From Balaenoptera acutorostrata (Eukaryota; Chordata; Mammalia; Artiodactyla; Balaenopteridae), in NCBI RefSeq assembly GCF_949987535.1, contig NC_080067.1:78021985-78085984 (forward strand): a stretch of DNA of 64,000 nt. Direction: 5' to 3'. Positions 45,725 through 57,720 of this stretch are shown here, piece after piece (position 1 is the stretch's first letter; the number at the start of each line of letters is the position of its first letter). The position numbers were made by a program, and so were the translations under genes. The notes beneath the pieces are model-generated. The model did no database searches. It saw nothing but the letters and a program-made list of their open reading frames with translations, and had not been told where the DNA came from.

Positions 45725-45840
45725 CTCCTCCCATTTGCTTATTGATGAGCAAATCAAGACTCAGAGTAGGGACAGGACTTGTCCAGGTCACAGAGATAAA
45801 AACCAGGTGGCCAGACCTGGAGTTAGCCCTGTGGAGGGCA
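45725..45840 (-). repeat. MIR SINE fragment, minus strand
   Basis: Antisense core: 'aatcaagactcagagtaggg', 'cttgtccaggtcacagag'. Confidence 0.6.
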
Positions 45841-48059
45841 CGATGGATAAGACACAGCCTCTGCCCTCGAGGAGTCCCAGATTATCAGGGGAAGCAGTCA
45901 TTTGTTCAGAGAGCAATGATACAAGGTAGTATGTAATTAGATCCATAAAAAGTTGACATGAAGTATCATGGGAGAGCGAAGATGCGAGATCACTCCTGCA
46001 TAAGGAATCAGGAAAGATATCATAAGGAATAGTATTAGAGTAGATCTTCCAGAGATGGGTTGGATTTGGACACTCAGGAATAGGAGAAGGGGGATAGGGG
46101 TAGGTAAATGAAGGAAATAGCTTGAGATGAGTCGTGGAAATGGGATGCCCAAGGAACGTAAGCCAGTTTGGCTGTTGTACCAGATGCTAAAACCAAACAG
46201 TGGGGTGTGGGGAGGGGAGTAGGTTGGGGGAGGGTCAGATGACAGAAAGTCTGGAATGCGGGATTTGAACTTATTATCATTGTTATCATCGCATAGCACC
46301 AGGTAGCAATGTGCCCAGCATTTTACTGAGCAATATTAATCATGTAAGGCAGTGTACTTTCTAGGAACTTGGAATTCAAGACAGAGAATGAAATTATGGA
46401 CAGATATTGAAGGCAGAGATCAAACATAAACATAAATCAAAAACTATTTAACACATAAGTATTTAAGTGCAAGTAAAGGAGTAAGTGCATTTAATGAACC
46501 GGTGAGGGAAGAAGGAGTCTGGGGACTTGTTCCTGGAAGATCTCCCTCTGTCCTCAGCCTCCCCTGTGCTCTGCAGCTCTGGGAAAGACCCAGAAGAGCC
46601 GACATCAGTCCTAATATTAGACGTTGGCTTCATGTGGCTCTGTGTTCCAGATGGCTGATTTCTTCCATGGAACTGTTCCTTGAGTTTCCACTCATTCTCA
46701 TTGATTGATCCAGTTCTCTTCTACGTCCCAGTCCTGAGCTCATAGCACACAGGACACACAGCTTAGAGAAGGCAGGGGATAGGCATGAGGGCCACTGTGT
46801 ATGGTGGTTCATATTAACCACTGCACAAGAGAGAGTAAGTGGGAGCTGAAATCCAGACCTCCTCCTCTTGTCAAGTCAAAAGACTGTGGGTTGCTGTCTT
46901 CCTCGAGCAGGGAGTGCCTTTTTCTAATCCACACAAATGTGTTTTATGGGCTTGTGGCTCTGACAGGGATATGGCCAAACAGCTTCTCTATATAATCCTC
47001 TCCAGCCTTACCCTCCCTGCCCGCCCCCCGCTCCATGGCCCCCCACCTTCCACCTGGGACATGGAAACACTTCCAGCCTGATGCCCTGGGCCAGGTGCCA
47101 GCATGGCAATGACTCTCAGACACCCAGCTCTCCCACTGGACCCCTGGCTCCTTTTCTGTCCTATGAGGCTGGAGATCTGAGACAGGGCAGAAGAAAATCT
47201 TTGCTCAAATATGCCAACGACTGAGAAGTATCCACGCACATGCTCTAAGGCCCTGCTGAGTCGAGGCCTGTCCTCAGACTGTTAAACAGATCCCTGGCTA
47301 TCCTGGTGCACTTGGCAAACACGGCACTCAACACTTCATACACTGTAAGAGTTGGAAGCACCTCAGAGTCCCTAGTCAGCAGAAATCACTCCCCACCCCC
47401 CCACACACACACCATTCCCAACAGAGGCCACCCAGCTTTTCTCTGTCTGAGCATTTTAAATGACTTAGAGCTCACCAGCCCCAGATGGCCCCTCCCATAG
47501 TGAGTGAACTCTGGCTGTATTAGCAGTCTCCTCTTTTTGTTCTGCTGCAATTCGACCCCTGTAACTTCCACTGTTTGTTCTGGTTCTCTCCTTCGTTGCC
47601 ATACAGATTTGTAGGTAAGAAGAAAAGAAAGAGAAAAAATGACATCCCCCACAAAACAAACAAAAAATTCTCTTTTACCCCCTCACTCATATGTCCCTGC
47701 ACCAGGAAGTCAAACCTCCTGAGAAATAGCCCTCATTACTCCCAGCCAAAACTGGGAATGGTGCTTGGAACCATTAAGCACTGGTTCCTGACTTCCCACC
47801 CACCCCTTTGATTCTGCTCCTCCAGGCAGCTTATGGTATATACTTTACCTAGATCAGCACTAGGGCCTCCATGAGCAGTTGCGCAGGTTGTGCACTGCTC
47901 AGCTGCACATCAGCCTCTAGACTCTATTCTCTTAAGTCCTTGCTGTGGCAGTCAGTGTCCTTGCTAAGTTCACGGAGTCCCTTTTGAGGGGGCAAGATGT
48001 AGGCAGGAGAAAATGAGAACTTCTTCTCTGGGATCCATTGGCCCTCCAACTACCCACCT
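45841..48059. other. Old repeat fragments then single-copy sequence, no gene seen
   Basis: Positions 45841-46100 and 46300-46500 resemble the unnamed ancient repeat ('cctctgccctcgaggagtcc'). From 46500 on, only chance-like frames of 60-88 codons occur. A short AC run lies at 47400. Confidence 0.4.
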
Positions 48060-48200
48060 ACTTTTCCCAAATGGATTTTGAGCTCTCAGAGGGCAGAATA
48101 CACCTCTTATTTTTCTCTGGGTCCTGAACAGCAGAGTCCAACTCAGAGCCCTAGCCAGGTTAGAGGTTCAGGAAGTGTTACTTGAATGGATGAATGAGTG
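48060..48200 (+). repeat. L2 LINE 3' tip
   Basis: 'gattttgagctctcagagggc', 'ttctctgggtcctgaacagc' and 'aagtgttacttgaatggatg' give the L2 end pattern. Confidence 0.65.
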
Positions 48201-48636
48201 AGTGAGTGATAAAAGCGTAGGATTTGATTGCTAAAGGGTGAGAAGGGAGCAGTTGAACAGTAGAGAGGGATGAGAGGGTCACTGATACACATGTGCATGG
48301 TCTCACCTCTCTGTATTTTAGAGATTCTCAGGGGCCTCGCTTTTCCCCTGGCAACTACTCAGATAGCTTGTCATTAGAAATGAACATCATGGTGGCCCAC
48401 TGGTCCCCCAAGTCATTCTCCTGTGTCTGACTTCTTTGCAGACTTCCTATTTCTGTTCCCACATGACCAGTCTGCATTTCTTTCCAAGCTGCATTCCTGA
48501 TTTTCCACTGGGTCTTTAACAAAGCAAGACACTTGGAAGGCCACTCATGCAGCAATGATGATGGGGGCCCAAAATAGGGTGTTGGCAGGAGAGGAGAGGA
48601 GGAAACAGGAACAAAAAGTAGTTTGAAAGGTGAATT
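48201..48636. other. Single-copy sequence, no gene seen
   Basis: The 171-codon minus-strand frame at 48355-48870 begins in antisense SINE and runs on by chance. Nothing else recognised. Confidence 0.4.
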
Positions 48637-48654
48637 AAAAGAACTTGATGTGGG

Positions 48655-48974
48655 GCTTCCCTGGTGGCGCAGTGGTTGAGAATCTGCCTGCCAATGCAGG
48701 GCACACGGGTTCGAGCCCTGGTCTGGGAAGATCCCACATGCCACGGAGCAACTGGGCCCGTGAGCCACAATTACTGAGCCTGCGCGTCTGGAGCCTGTGC
48801 TCCTCAACAAGAGAGGCCGCGATGGTGAGAGGCCCGCGCACCGCGATGAAGAGTGGTCCCCACTTGCCACAACTAGAGAAAGCCCTCACACAGAAACGAA
48901 GACCCAATACAGTCATAAATAAATAATAAATAAATAAATAATAAATAAACTGCCTTAAAAAAAAAAAAAAAAAA
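48655..48974 (+). mobile_element. CHR-type SINE with 18-bp target-site duplication
   Basis: Full-length copy from 'gcttccctggtggcgcagtg' to an extended (TAAATAA)n and A18-type tail. The perfect duplication 'aaaagaacttgatgtggg' is at 48637-48654 and 48975-48992, the longest one in the window. Confidence 0.97.
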
Positions 48975-49449
48975 AAAAGAACTTGATGTGGGTTAAGTGA
49001 TCGGTAGAGACCCAACGTGGCAAGGGGAGAGAAGAATCAAAGAGAAGTCCTCCAAGAGAGGGTGGAGGTCCCGCGGATGAAACATGGATGTCCAGAGGAC
49101 ATGCTGACTGGAGCTGATAATGAGTGACTTTGGTTTTGTGCATTTTTGAGGTGCCAACTAGACATCAAGTTGGAATTGTAGAACTGGTATTGGAGATACG
49201 GGACCCAATTTGATAAGACAACTGTAATAGTAACATGGAAATCAGAAATGACGGTGAGCAAGTGAGGGTGGGAAAGTTCTTCCCAAGGCGAGTTGCTACC
49301 TCTCTTGGCTATTTATGTCAAGACAAAGGCCTAGCTGTGTCTGCCTCAGACCTGTGAAGAGGAAAGAAAGAAAGAGAACCTAGTATGGTCTAGGAATTGT
49401 GTCAGTACTCCACACAAGCCACATACCCACCCTCACTAGACATCTAGAC

Positions 49450-49655
49450 CAGTGCTGTCCAATAGCACTTTCTGTGATGATGAAAACATTCTCTGTGCTG
49501 GTACTGTGGCTACTAGCCCCATGTGGCTATTGAGCACATGAAATGTGGCTAGTACAACTGGGAAACTGATATGTAATTTTATTTAAATTTAATTAATTGA
49601 AATATAAGTGTAAATAGCCACACGAGGCCAGTAGCTACCACTTTGGACAGGACAG
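49450..49655 (+). mobile_element. MER3 hAT DNA transposon
   Basis: Left end 'cagtgctgtccaatagcact', then 'ttctgtgatgatgaaaacat', 'ccccatgtggctattgagca', 'gaaatgtggctagtacaact' and right end 'actttggacaggacag'. Length and order fit MER3. Confidence 0.85.
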
Positions 49656-50010
49656 ATCGATTCCAACCTCCTCAATTCACATGTGAGGAAACCAACAAAG
49701 TGACTTTCTCAGCAAAATTATTTTCCCTAAAATATGAACTGATTTTCGTACAACTCTTTTCCATTTTCATGTAACTGTTTTTGTGTAATTGAGGCCAGGT
49801 GTGCTTCATAGAAATCCTGACATGGTTAGAATTTAAGGCCTGAATAACAAGAAAGATCTTTTGAAGAATGGAGGTTTTTGCTAAACTTTTACATTGGTTT
49901 TCAATGTTAGGGTCAACTGGATTATTTTTTAAAAACTCGAATGCTCATTCATACTAATTCTGATGAAACTGATAACCTTGATTGAGCACTGACTATAGGC
50001 TAGGAACTTG
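49656..50010. other. AT-rich single-copy sequence, no gene seen
   Basis: Nothing recognised. Confidence 0.4.
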
Positions 50011-50520
50011 TATTAGTTATCTATTGCCGTGTAACAAAATACCCCCAAACTCAGCAGCTTAAAACAAAGAACATTTAGTATGTCATTTATTAGTTTCCAA
50101 GGGTCAATAATCAAGGAGTGACTTGGCTGCATGGTCCTGGCTCAGGGTCTCTGAGGTTGCAGTGAACATGTCAGCTGGAGCTGCCGTCTCTGAAGGCTTG
50201 ACTGGGGCTGGAGGATCTACTCCTAAAACGGCTTACGCACATGGTTGTTGGCAGCAGGTCTCAGTTCCCTACCTTGTGGGCCTCTCCATAGCGCTGCTCA
50301 CAACATGTGATCTTCCCTCAGGAATAAGTAACCCAGAAGGAGCATGACCAAGTAGGGAACCTGAATGTCCTTTTATGACCCTGCCTTAGAAGTGACACAC
50401 CATTACATCTGCTGTATTCTGCTGGTCACACAGACCACTTCTAATGCTCTAAAGGAAGAGATTACATACGGTATCAGTATCAGGAGGCAGAGATTATTAG
50501 GGGCATCTTGGAGACAGGCC
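50011..50520 (-). repeat. LTR-like dispersed repeat (same family as 31.6 kb)
   Basis: 'tattagttatctattgccgt', 'aaaatacccccaaactcagc', 'agcttaaaacaaagaacatt', 'ggcatcttggagacaggcca'. Same family and orientation as 31621-32166 but not interrupted. Strand by analogy only. Confidence 0.55.
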
Positions 50521-50554
50521 ATCTCAGTGCTTCACACATACCATCTTGCTTCAG

Positions 50555-50725
50555 CCTCATAAAACGAGCAGGTGGAGGCCATTATTTATCCCCTTTTACA
50601 GATGAGGTGATTAAGACTCAGAGAGGTTAAGTGACCTCCCAAGTCTCTCAGGTGACAAGTAGCAGAGCCATATCTCTCCAGGTCTTCTTGGCAAAGGCTG
50701 TCAGACCTCCACGGTTGCACTGCCA
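50555..50725 (-). repeat. MIR SINE, minus strand
   Basis: 'ccccttttacagatgaggtg', 'aagactcagagaggttaagt' and 'agtagcagagccatatctc' form a well-kept antisense MIR core. Confidence 0.8.
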
Positions 50726-51489
50726 ACTACGACATGCTCCAACAGACATTCTTCTTGATCCAGCCCTTTGGCTCAAGGCATTTTGCAGCTGCTAAATCTT
50801 TGTGAGAAATTCAACACTGACTTGTTAAAAACTTTTTTTGGAACTAGGAATAGAAAAATATTTCCTCAACACAATCAAATGCAACTCATGCTACTCATGA
50901 CTATAGCAAACATAGTATTTAACTGTAAAGCATTAGACATAATCTCATTAAAATCAAGAATGAAGATATAGAGATAAGAAGTAGAATTCTTGGAAAGGAG
51001 AGAAAATTATCATTAGAAACTCCCAGAGAATCAACTGGAAACACTTACCAGTATTAATGAGATTTCAGCAAAGGTGTGGATCTGAGCTACACACCTCAGA
51101 GCAGTAGCTTTCTTACAGTTCAGCAGTAACCAGCAACAAGATGCAACAAATCCCCCTCATCCCGAAGTCCCCTTGTGTCACCCTGGAGCCAGTGGCCTGT
51201 GCTCATTCTGTGGCCAAGGATTTGTGCCTTTTTTCTGGCCCATGTGCAGGGCAGGGTGCCTGAATGTTTGGGGGCAGGGGGAGGACTGCAAGTCAGTCAG
51301 CTGCAAAAGGAGCCTTCAGGCTGGACGTTTTCTGCATGGGTCTAGGACTGTCTAACACCCTGAGGAATGACAGGCAAGACCTCTCCTGCCACTTTGGCTT
51401 TTCCTCTGCAGAGAAAAATAAAGGACAGGAGATAGGATGCTGGCAGGGGCTGGACAGTGTCTCACCATAAAAGCAGCCAGAATGGAGAG
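50726..51489. other. Single-copy sequence, no gene seen
   Basis: Frames of 60-68 codons only; nothing recognised. Confidence 0.4.
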
Positions 51490-51690
51490 CACCCCTGGTT
51501 TTTGAATCCTGACGATCCAGGTTGGGTCATGGCTTGGGCACTATTCATTTGAGGCAGCTATGCACTTCTCCAATCCCCACTTTCTTTACCTGTGGAGCAA
51601 AAAGGGGATTGCCTACCTCCTAAGGACTGTGGGGAGAATGCAATATGATAATAAACAGGAAAGTACTTTACCAACTAAAGTACAATGGAA
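51490..51690 (+). repeat. MIR SINE
   Basis: 'tttttgaatcctgacgatcc', 'tttctttacctgtggagcaa', 'cctcctaaggactgtgggga' and 'aacaggaaagtactttacca' follow the MIR order. Confidence 0.6.
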
Positions 51691-53085
51691 ACAGAAAGTA
51701 AGACTGCTAGTATGGATGAGGGCTCCGAGCCAGCCTGCTGACAGAGCCACGTGCTGTGCTAGCTCTCTGGCTGGTCCCCAGGTCCCCAAGGTGCATCTGA
51801 CCCAGCTGTAACACTACACCAAGGTCCCATACAGGCCTCCTGCTTGGTAAACTGATGACACTGGCTGCTTCAAATGCCCTAAGAACAGGCACAGGAACGC
51901 AATTATCTTGCACGTTTACCTGGGCCCAGTTTCCTAATCCATAGATGGGCTTTGATTTCGCTGATAAGTTTGTTTGTATTGCAACTTCTGCTTTGAGGAC
52001 CCAGGGTCAAAGGGTATCACCTTCCTTTCTAACAGGGAGATGGTAGCACATCTCCTGGAGCCTCGGGACAATGCCTCATGCCCCCATCCACATTTGGGTC
52101 TGGCCCGCAAGAGAGCCAGTCACCCGAAGTAGGGTCCCAGGGACAAAGACAAGCTCCCAAAGAGCCTGTGCAGTGGGAATGGGCAAACACTGTGAGGCCA
52201 GGAGAGCAAGGGTGGAGGAAGAGAAGCCTCAGTGGTCCTCAGAGCACAAGCGGAACAGGCAGGGGTTAGGGGGACACAGGAAATGTCAGGGATTGAGAAC
52301 TTGGAAGGAGCGAGGGAGAGGCTCTGGGAACAGGGGCCCCAAAATGATCTCTTAGCATTTCAGATGTTTGAGGGTGATTCCCCTGCCCAGGGCCCCTGCC
52401 TTTGGGGCCTCCAGGAGGTTCCATGCTGAAAGCAGCCAGGATTTCCTAGGTGAAGCACGTTGCCCCACTGTGTTGGGATATGGGGAAATTCGGCAACAGC
52501 TGACTTCAATTACTAAGTCCTCTCTGCTGAAGAGACGCCATTCCCCCAGCAGGCTGGAAAATGTTTAAATCTACCTGGACACATGCATGCCCGAGGGGGA
52601 GGGGTTTGCTTAGGAAATGGACCGGCTGCTCCCCCCATTCCTGAGATGACAGCAGAGGCCCGCACCCAGAGCCAGGGCCCCCGGGCCCGGCCAGCCGCTG
52701 CAGGCTGCAGCCCCAGTGCCCCCGCAGGCTCCTGACTGATGGATGCCCAGCTGTGCAGGAGGCCACTCCTCTCCCTCAACTCAGTCAGCCCTGGCTGCCT
52801 GGGGCTGCAGGTCTATGTCACGGTCCCGTGGGGAGAGCCTACCCTGCACTCCTAGGCCTTGCCTGTGGCCACCAGCCCGTGGAGTGAAGGGCTGGCAGCT
52901 GTAAACCGCAGCCGAAGGCCAGCTGTCCCTGTACATCCTCCCAGGCTGCTTCTGAAGCACATCCTCTGAACATGACATGACACTCAGCTGGCTGCTGAGA
53001 ACTAAGAAACCACTTCAGTACGAGGACTCCCGGGTGTAAAGTGCACACGTCTCCCCAGGGAGCCCCGCTGGTCCTGCTTACCCCC
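51691..53085. other. Single-copy, GC-rich near 52.6-52.8 kb, no gene seen
   Basis: Overlapping frames at 52071-52978 (up to 94 codons) lie in GC-rich but CpG-poor DNA. No exon or promoter features are visible. Confidence 0.4.
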
Positions 53086-53089
53086 AAGT

Positions 53090-53415
53090 CTGGCTTCTCT
53101 CTCCAGCCTCATCTCCCTCAAAACGGAGTTTCTCTCCCTCTCCCCCTGAGGGTCTCTTTTTCTGTGTCTGTAGCTGTCTCTCTACAGTTCTGTCTCTCTC
53201 CGCCGCTCTGCGTGTGTCTAGGTGTCTCTGTGTGTGTCTGTTTCTCCCTGTCTCTCTGTGCCTCTCTGTCTCTGTCTCTCTCTCTCCGCCTCTCCTATCT
53301 CTTTGTCCCTCTGTCTCTCTCTGTGCCTCCCTTTCAGTCTTTGTCTCTTTGATCCTCAGTCTCTCTTGGCCCCTCTCTGATCGGCTCTTGCTGTCTCTGT
53401 CTCTCTCTCATCCTT
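53090..53415. repeat. Degenerate (TCTCTG)n polypyrimidine tract, about 330 bp
   Basis: The plus strand is almost wholly T, C and G in 'tctctgtctctgtctctctc' style units. The repeat gives long open frames on both strands with Leu/Ser/Val-rich or Arg/Glu-rich low-complexity products (53041-53352, 53334-53618). These are not genes. Confidence 0.9.
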
Positions 53416-53617
53416 GAATAAAGCTGCTCAGACTGTACCTCCAGCAGGACCGAGGGCCTCCCAGGGCCCCCACAGAACAGAGCAGGGGAGACACTGGGCC
53501 AGGCCCATGTGTCAGGTGGGCACAACAGTTTTGCTGGAACTTGCCCTCTGGCCACGTGAAGACTGTCTGTGGCACCAGGGCATTCTGGGCATGCACAGCA
53601 GGCTCCAAGGGCGCGCA

Positions 53618-53705
53618 CTTAGAGCTGATTCACTTTGCCTAGACAGCAGAAACTAACACACCATTGTAAAGCAATTATGCTCCAATAAAGGTGTTAAAAA
53701 AAAAT
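53618..53705 (+). mobile_element. L1 3' tip
   Basis: 'agagctgattcactttgcct', 'cagaaactaacacaccattg', 'ttatgctccaataaaggtgt' then an A run. Heavily truncated L1, under 100 bp. Confidence 0.85.
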
Positions 53706-54204
53706 TGCTAACAACAACAAAAAAATAAGCAACAGTATTTGGCGGCTCCACTCATCCTGGGAGACGCGGAGGAAAGGTGATTACATGCTGTGTCTGCGAA
53801 TCCGTGAAGCCCTGTGTCTCCCTCCCAGGGAGCCAGTGTTCTCATTCTCTGTATTCTTTGGTCCTTCCAAGTGGCAGGAAAGACCCTTAGAAACCAGTGT
53901 CTGCACAAAATGCCAGCTGGAAAACCACAGGTTTCTGCTGTTTCTAAGTGAGATGGAGGGAGTGGAGCTGGGGCTGAGGGATAGGTAAAGAATTACTGAA
54001 GAAATAATAGGTACAGCAACGCAGAGCCCCATAACTTGAAAGACTTGAAAGGGCAGCTGGGTCCAGGGCTTCTGACTGTACACACCTGTGGCCAGTTCAT
54101 CCCCCACTCCCCCCGCGACCACCACCGCAAAAAAATTGCCACCCAGCAACCAATATATGAATCAGAGTAATAATAAGGGCCATTTCTCTTGGGTCAGGGG
54201 TACT
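53706..54204. other. Single-copy sequence, no gene seen
   Basis: A 122-codon minus-strand frame (53781-54149) has Ser/Leu-rich product with no family resemblance. Confidence 0.4.
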
Positions 54205-54405
54205 ATCAGCCACTCTCTGTATATTATAATATCTTGGTCAATCCTACCAAAAATCCTAGGTAAGTAGTCCTCTCTCCATTTTACAGATGGAGAAACTGAG
54301 GCTCAGAGAGGTTAAGTAACTTGCCTAAAGTTATACAACTAGTGAGTAGAAGAGCTAAGATTAGAACCTAAGACCATCAGACTCCAGGCTGCATGCTTGC
54401 CCCAT
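54205..54405 (-). repeat. MIR SINE, minus strand, well preserved
   Basis: 'cattttacagatggagaaac', 'tgaggctcagagaggttaag', 'taacttgcctaaagttatac' form a clear antisense MIR. Confidence 0.85.
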
Positions 54406-56119
54406 TGTCACCCTGAAGAAAAATTTTTAGTCACATGGAAATGGTTCTTTTCATACCTGAGTGTCCTATCTGTGAGTGGATCAGAATATACTGATAGGAA
54501 TATTTGGAGGCAATTAAGCATCTGGTCAAGCTCACCTCTCCTCCCTGCCTTCCAGGCAGCATGTGGCTTCTCAGCATGTCCAGGAGCAGTGCTGTTCCGA
54601 TCAGTCTAGGTAGCAAAGGCCCACAGTGATGTCTGTGGAGCTTCAGGAAATATTCCATTTGCTGCATCTTACCAGTGGTCAAAACAAAAACAAAAACCAG
54701 ATATTAAAAGCTTAAGAAAAAGGTATGGAAGAAAAATTTGCAATTGATAAAATTCTAGTATTTTTTTCTTTTCTTTGAATTGGGATAAAACTGACATCAT
54801 TCTCATTATTGTGGCAGGATACTTTGTTCACTAGATTTGACCCGAAGGTCTAAGAAGGGAAGGAAGGGCTCCCGGGGGACCTCCTCCCGAATGTAGCTGC
54901 TTCTCTGATCAGCAGTGATTAAGAGGACGGCGTGTGCCTTACACTTCTCAGGTCAGAGAGAACTTCAGAAACAAAAAGGTTAAAAAAAAGACATTTGGTC
55001 CATCTATCTGTAGACTCTTCCTTACTTCTTTCAGTGGAGAGAAGAGTCCCATTCATAGCCATTGTTTCTGCAAACAAGAGGGGAGAAAAGGGTGGCTTGA
55101 AAGGCAGCCGGGCGGCGCAACACGCCACACCCACTCGGGGATGTTTAAACCTGCTGAGGCTCTTGGAGTTGATCTCTCCCTGCAGTGACCTCACGGGGAC
55201 AAGATGTGTATGGCTGGTACCAGGATAAGGCTGTGGCTTCACCCACAAAAAAAGTTTATGAGGTTTAAAGGAATTCATTACTCTAATAATACAACAGTGA
55301 CCCAGAGAATATACACCCAAAGTGGATTTGGGCCCAATTGCTAATTTGGCAGTCTTCATTTGACATAAACTCGATTCCATTCCATTCCACAAATATTCCC
55401 TGAGTTCCTACTGTGTGCCAGTGCTGAACTAGACACAGAGCTCTGACCTAAAAGAGCTTATTCACTCTAGGAAGGAAGATCAAATAGGTACTCAAAGAGG
55501 GAGGGGCGTTCAACAGTCAACAAATGTTTTTTGAGGGCCTACTAGGTGCCAGGCATTCAGAATGAGGGATTCCTTAAAAAAGCTTTTTGGAGGAAGTCTG
55601 ATGGCAAATTTGACTCTCTTTTTTGATCAAATAAACCACACTCAATTTAATTTCACGGGCAAGTCCCTATTATTTAGGGACTTTAAAAAATAATGTTAAT
55701 GCTTTTCCATTTTAATTTTTAATGTGTTTCCTGCTAGGCTTTAAGCTTCATGGCGGCTGGGCTGCAGATGTGCCTTGTGCACAGTTTGTCTCCAATGCTG
55801 AGATGGTGTCTGGTCTAGTGAGTGGTCTGGAAAAGCATGAACCTGGGGAAGCTCCTGGCCTGCAGGGGTGGATGTGAGATGGAGAAGGGATGAGGAACAG
55901 AAGGCCTGCTCACAAATTATCCTACAAGACAGAGCCACATAAGTTTTCTAAGAGAAATAGCAAAATCTCTCTCTCTCTCTCACACACACACACGCAGAGT
56001 CAATTAAGGGCACAGGATGAATTGTGGGCTTCATGCTCCCATGGCTCGCTGAACTGGCCATAGTTTTCAAAGCTTTGAACAATCAAATTGCAGATACCTT
56101 GAGTGGCTCTCTCAACACC
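54406..56119. other. Mostly single-copy; old repeat and simple repeat inside
   Basis: Positions 55380-55560 contain two stretches of the 'tactgtgtgccagtgctgaa' ancient repeat type. A CT/CA simple repeat lies at 55968-55994. The 157-codon minus frame (54919-55392) has no recognisable product; I cannot support it as a gene. Confidence 0.4.
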
Positions 56120-56640
56120 CACTTCAACCTCTTTTTTTCTTGCCATCTCTACTATAGAGTCTGAAAAGCTAAAGTACTTCCCAGCCTCCTAGGCAGCTAA
56201 GGATGGCCACATGAGATGGTCATCCCTAGCCGAATGAGATGAGGCCAGTGAGATGTTGGCAGAAGACCCTGGGAGGACTTCCCTTTGAGAATATAAAGGC
56301 AAACATCACAAGGAGAAAGTGTTTGCCTTGTTGTCCTTCATGTAGCCCCCCTTCCTGCCTGGGATGAGGACTGGAGGTACAGCAGCCATTCTGCAACCAT
56401 GAGGACGAAAACAAGTCAGGCAGGGAGGCGGTAGGAACCTGGGTTCTGGGAGGTCCCTGAAGCGGTGCCACTCCTGCCCTGGACTGCTCACCGCTGGGCT
56501 CCTCTGACAGGAGGGAGAGATCCCCTCCTTTTTCTTGCCATCCCTACCACAGAGTCTGGAAAACTAAAATAATTATTCAAGCCACTCTAGTTGGTTTCTT
56601 TTACTTGTGCCTGAGCACAAGCCTAATAATATGTATAAAA
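56120..56640 (+). repeat. ERV LTR-like repeat with an internal direct duplication
   Basis: 'gagtctgaaaagctaaagta', 'aaggatggccacatgagatg', 'gccattctgcaaccatgagg', and late 'attcaagccactctagttgg' follow a common LTR-type repeat. A 38-bp stretch at 56136-56173 recurs, slightly changed, at 56531-56568. This implies either an internal duplication or two overlapping copies of the family. Confidence 0.5.
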
Positions 56641-56699
56641 CAACCACTACTGACCACTTTCCCCATGCTGGAGGCTTTGCATTCATCAGTCACCACGCT

Positions 56700-56890
56700 G
56701 AGAGGCACAGAGAGCTAACATTTTTGGAGCATTCACTTTGTGCCAGAAACTTTTCCGAGTTATTTAGGTGTATCTCCTCTCCACTCCTCACTTATTATCA
56801 GTCCCAAACTACAGACGAAGAAGCAGGTTTGGAGAGGCTATGTAGCTTGCACACGTCTGGTAAAGGGCAGAGCTGCTAGCTGAGCTCTTC
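56700..56890 (-). repeat. MIR SINE, minus strand
   Basis: 'gaggcacagagagctaacat', 'gaagcaggtttggagaggct', 'gtaaagggcagagctgctag' match an antisense MIR-class core. Confidence 0.6.
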
Positions 56891-56934
56891 ACCACTCACC
56901 TATGACGTCTCCTCTCTGCCTCTTTAATAAAGTC

Positions 56935-57113
56935 ATTCTCAAGGAGTGGCCCCCAGACCTGCAGCATTGGCATCCCCTGGGAACTTGTTAGACATGCAAA
57001 TTCCCAATCCCCACCCCAGACCTACAGAATCAGAATCTAGGATGTGGGACCAGCACTCTGTGTTTCAACAAGCCCTAAAGGGGATTCCAATGTGTGTTAA
57101 AGCTTGCGAAGCC
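56935..57113 (-). mobile_element. MER5A/B-type hAT element, minus strand
   Basis: 'ctgcagcattggcatcccct', 'gggaacttgttagacatgca', 'cccagacctacagaatcaga', 'gtttcaacaagccctaaagg' are the reverse strand of a MER5-type element. Confidence 0.85.
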
Positions 57114-57604
57114 CTCTTTAGAATATGTGAGGAGCCTCCATTGTCCCCTCCTGGACATTCCTTATTGCAGCTCCCGTCGGGCTCCTCCTTGGGTTCTAAA
57201 TCTTGGAGTCCTTTTTTGATCCTAGATCCTGGTTGATCTCTGCAGCTGCCTTAATGCAGGAAGAAAAGAGATTCTTTGCTGTTTTGGCCCCAAGTCCAGC
57301 TTGGGCCTCAGATCCACAGCCACCTAAATGCAGTGGTGTTCCAGGAACGCTGTCAGGAACGAGCCTTTCTAACCCAGGTAGCCCCCCAAGCCCACCCCAG
57401 GCTGGATCGGCTCATTTGCTGCTCCACGTTCTCCAGTCTCTTTTTCATACGTGCCAAAGCACCTCCAAGAGTCCACCTTGGGAAACCCCACCTGGAGCTC
57501 CCACCTCCCTCCCAGCTTGATCTTTGGCCCAGGTGGCCTCTAAGGGCCTCTGGAGTTAGGGCCTGGAGCCAAAGAGGTGCTTCTAATTTCCAGGGTTTGT
57601 GAGT
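57114..57604. other. Single-copy sequence, no gene seen
   Basis: Pro/Ser-rich frames at 57203-57602 (105 and 108 codons) overlap in two phases; no domain recognised. Confidence 0.4.
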
Positions 57605-57720
57605 TTTTTCACAGACTCAGAGCTAGAAGGGAACTTTGGGACCATCCAGTTCAATCCCCTGATTTTATCAAAAAACAGAGGCTGAGGGAATAGAAGTGAT
57701 AGGTCCATGTTTATCAGAGA
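57605..57720 (-). repeat. MIR SINE fragment, minus strand
   Basis: 'cagagctagaagggaacttt', 'ccatccagttcaatcccct', 'aaacagaggctgagggaat'. Confidence 0.65.

Noticed and set aside
52600..52790. CpG island
   Set aside because: GC-rich, but CpG dinucleotides are few; GpC and CC/GG account for the composition.
53041..53618. Paired long frames on both strands
   Set aside because: Low-complexity products of the degenerate CT hexamer repeat.
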